Shown piece after piece: positions 62,086 through 64,000 of a stretch of 64,000 bases of DNA. The notes under the pieces were generated by a model, which saw only the letters and a list, made by a program, of their open reading frames with translations, was not told the origin of the DNA and did no database searches. Origin of the DNA: Marinomonas profundi (GTDB lineage Bacteria; Pseudomonadota; Gammaproteobacteria; Pseudomonadales; Marinomonadaceae); contig NZ_CP073013.1 of assembly GCF_020694005.1 (NCBI RefSeq), positions 2,056,578 to 2,120,577 of the forward strand, in the 5' to 3' direction. The stretch's first letter is position 1; every line of letters begins with the position of its first letter. Position numbers and translations under genes: made by a program.

Positions 62086-64000
62086 TAATCATGCTCCTTT
62101 TGAATAGGGCGTTCACTGGTTGTTAATTGACCTAAGTTGGCGAGAATCAACATCGTTGCGCCCACCACTGTCAGGAAAACACCAAGATCAAACACCATGG
62201 CGCTGGCCAGTTCGAACTTACCAATTACTGGCAAGTAAAAGTAATCAAACCAAGACGATAAGAAGGTGTGCCCAAAGACCCAGCTGCCTAAACCGCTGAG
62301 CGTCGCAATGCCAATACCAGAGCCAATCATGATTTGATAATCCAATTTAATACGCGTTTTTATCCACTCCACACCATGCGCCACATATTGTTGAATAATC
62401 GCCACAGAAGTGATTAAGCCAGCAATAAATCCCCCGCCGGGCATATTGTGCCCACGTAAGAAAATATACGCCGAAACCAAGAGTGCAAGAGGCAATAAAC
62501 TTTGCGAAATAACCGCCAACAAAATGGGGTGTCGATCTTCAGACCAAGGTCGGCCATTGCCATCTGATGACGGCATAAACAGGCGCATTTTGGCAATAAG
62601 CTTGTAAATACCAAGCGCCGCTATCCCTAAAACAGTGATCTCGCCGAGCGTATCGAAGCCGCGAAAATCTACCAAAATAACATTAACGACATTGGTTCCC
62701 CCTCCGCCCGTTTTACTGTTCTCAGTAAAAAAGGTGGAAATAGTATCGAGAGGTCGAGTCATTAAGGCATAACTGATCGTACCAATAATACCGCCCATCA
62801 AAGACGCCAAACTCAAATCACGCACAATACGACGGGGAGAAGACTCTTTCGGTGTTTTCTGCGGTAAGAAAAACAGCGCCAATATCAATAAAATCACCGT
62901 CACTACTTCTACAGAGAGCTGGGTCAGAGCGAGGTCAGGCGCGGAAAACTGCGCAAACGCCAAAGAAACGATCAAACCCACAACGGACAATGTTAACAAT
63001 GCCACGACACGTCTTCTGTGCCATATCACTGTCGCCAGAGCAGAAAGGCACAAGAGCACCGCACAAGTGATCGATAACGCATCAACAGGAATCTCAGGTC
63101 GTTGCCCGGCCGTTGTATTGAGTTTCATTAGTGAAGACGCCGTCATCACCACGGCAAACGCCAATACAAAGAAAATATAACGCTGTAATGAGCCATTCTC
63201 AGTGATCTGGATAAGACGGCTCGCCTTATTGACCAAAGATTGAATCACACCCTCAAAGACCAGCTTTGGGTCGCTGGTTGGGAACTGCGCTTGAAATTTA
63301 AACAGATGAGAGCGACTGTGATACATCAACAAACCACCCACTAAGGCAATCGCACTCATCAACAGAGGGAAATTAAAACCATGCCAAATGGCCAGACTGT
63401 AATCTGGCGCAGGGCCATTTAGTGTCGCTGTCGCGGCGGCGAGTAACAGATCGCCAACGACCAGGCTCGGAAAAATCCCCACCAACAAACAAAGAGCAAC
63501 TAAGACCTCTACCGGAACGCGCATATAGCGCGGCGGCTCATGGGGCGTTTTCGGCAGATTAATTGGTTCACCATTGAAAAACACATCATGAATAAAGCGC
63601 ATAGAATACGCCACCGCAAAGATGCCGCCTAACGTCGCTAGCACCGGAATAAACCAAGACAAAGAGCCGAGGGACGCCTGATGCAGCGTCTCAGTAAAAA
63701 ACATCTCTTTAGATAAAAAGCCATTCAAGAGCGGAACGCCAGCCATAGAGGCAGAAGCGACCATCGCCAGCGTGGCCGTATAAGGCATGTATTTCCATAA
63801 ACCGTTTAACTGACGCATGTCTCGGGAACCCGACTCATGGTCAATGATGCCAGCGGCCATAAATAACGATGCTTTAAAAATGGCATGGTTAATAATGTGA
63901 AAAATAGCCGCAACAGCCGCCAGATCGGTTCCCATACCAAGCAGTAAGGTGATTAGCCCCAAATGGCTGATGGTAGAGTTGGCCAATAGGCCCTTTAAAT
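62085..64000 (-). CDS. mrpAB: Mrp antiporter fused subunit A/B, N-terminal part cut by window end
   Basis: The frame runs to the window edge with no start codon, so the gene continues to the right; the visible part is 638 codons plus the stop. It begins within a MnhA/NuoL-like core ([20 protein letters not shown], then [20 protein letters not shown]), continues through MnhA C-terminal helices, and ends in a MnhB domain ([20 protein letters not shown] near the end). MnhA and MnhB are separate in many bacteria but fused in the group 2 (Pha/Sha) type. It heads the operon AB-C-D-E-F-G, which exchanges Na+ or K+ for protons and supports life in salty or alkaline water. Confidence 0.94.
   Translation of the reverse strand, partial: LKGLLANSTISHLGLITLLLGMGTDLAAVAAIFHIINHAIFKASLFMAAGIIDHESGSRDMRQLNGLWKYMPYTATLAMVASASMAGVPLLNGFLSKEMFFTETLHQASLGSLSWFIPVLATLGGIFAVAYSMRFIHDVFFNGEPINLPKTPHEPPRYMRVPVEVLVALCLLVGIFPSLVVGDLLLAAATATLNGPAPDYSLAIWHGFNFPLLMSAIALVGGLLMYHSRSHLFKFQAQFPTSDPKLVFEGVIQSLVNKASRLIQITENGSLQRYIFFVLAFAVVMTASSLMKLNTTAGQRPEIPVDALSITCAVLLCLSALATVIWHRRRVVALLTLSVVGLIVSLAFAQFSAPDLALTQLSVEVVTVILLILALFFLPQKTPKESSPRRIVRDLSLASLMGGIIGTISYALMTRPLDTISTFFTENSKTGGGGTNVVNVILVDFRGFDTLGEITVLGIAALGIYKLIAKMRLFMPSSDGNGRPWSEDRHPILLAVISQSLLPLALLVSAYIFLRGHNMPGGGFIAGLITSVAIIQQYVAHGVEWIKTRIKLDYQIMIGSGIGIATLSGLGSWVFGHTFLSSWFDYFYLPVIGKFELASAMVFDLGVFLTVVGATMLILANLGQLTTSERPIQKEHD

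Overview
The window is a stretch of a marine gammaproteobacterial chromosome. Gene content and order (ohr/ohrR, yqgE-ruvX-pyrR-pyrB-pyrC', yggS-proC-yggT, coaD-ferredoxin, divergent rho and ppx, a fused-AB Mrp antiporter, and TRAP and TTT transporters for sugar acids) point to Oceanospirillales, most likely Marinomonas or a close relative. That assignment is inference from protein resemblance and synteny, not a database search. No insertion sequence, prophage, integrase or CRISPR array is visible.

Layout. 1-5.5 kb holds the start of a glutathione S-transferase (cut by the window edge), dps, an EamA permease, the peroxide pair ohrR/ohr with similar palindromes nearby, phhB, an XRE-type regulator and a beta-propeller lactonase. 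5.5-15.5 kb is sugar-acid module A: SDR dehydrogenase and aldehyde dehydrogenase on the minus strand, divergent from an IlvD/Edd aldonate dehydratase, HpcH/HpaI aldolase, TRAP permease and TauE permease, then a UTRA-type GntR regulator and the TRAP binding protein. An identical 17-base sequence with a 12-base palindrome lies in both promoter regions. 15.5-27.6 kb is module B for aldarates: LysR, a Gfo/Idh oxidoreductase, a tripartite tricarboxylate-type (TTT) transporter, garD, kdgD, gudD, an FCD-type GntR regulator and a 2-oxoglutarate semialdehyde dehydrogenase. Together these convert galactarate and glucarate to 2-oxoglutarate. An AEC carrier and a 2OG-Fe(II) oxygenase follow.

30-41.7 kb is housekeeping: yqgE-ruvX-pyrR, a possible translated attenuator, pyrB, a dihydroorotase-like PyrC' without its metal-binding HxH, a degenerate GGDEF protein, yggS-proC-yggT, coaD-ferredoxin, a CvrA-type antiporter with an odd start, and a TrkA-type potassium channel gene broken by two homopolymer frameshifts. 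41.7-56.6 kb holds trmL, tRNA-Phe, ppk, hemB, a YheS-type ABC-F gene, hslO, a CBS protein, mqo, yfcL, a flavin reductase, rho, ppx and a small unknown gene. 59-64 kb holds the Mrp/Pha cation-proton antiporter operon, truncated by the window end.

The least explained gene is a solitary 675-residue tubulin/FtsZ-like protein at 56.9-59.0 kb. It has recognisable T1, T3, T4 and T7 nucleotide-loop signatures and no plasmid or phage context. It is the best candidate here for undescribed biology. The other good leads are the two shared operator motifs, the pyrB leader peptide, and the broken channel gene.
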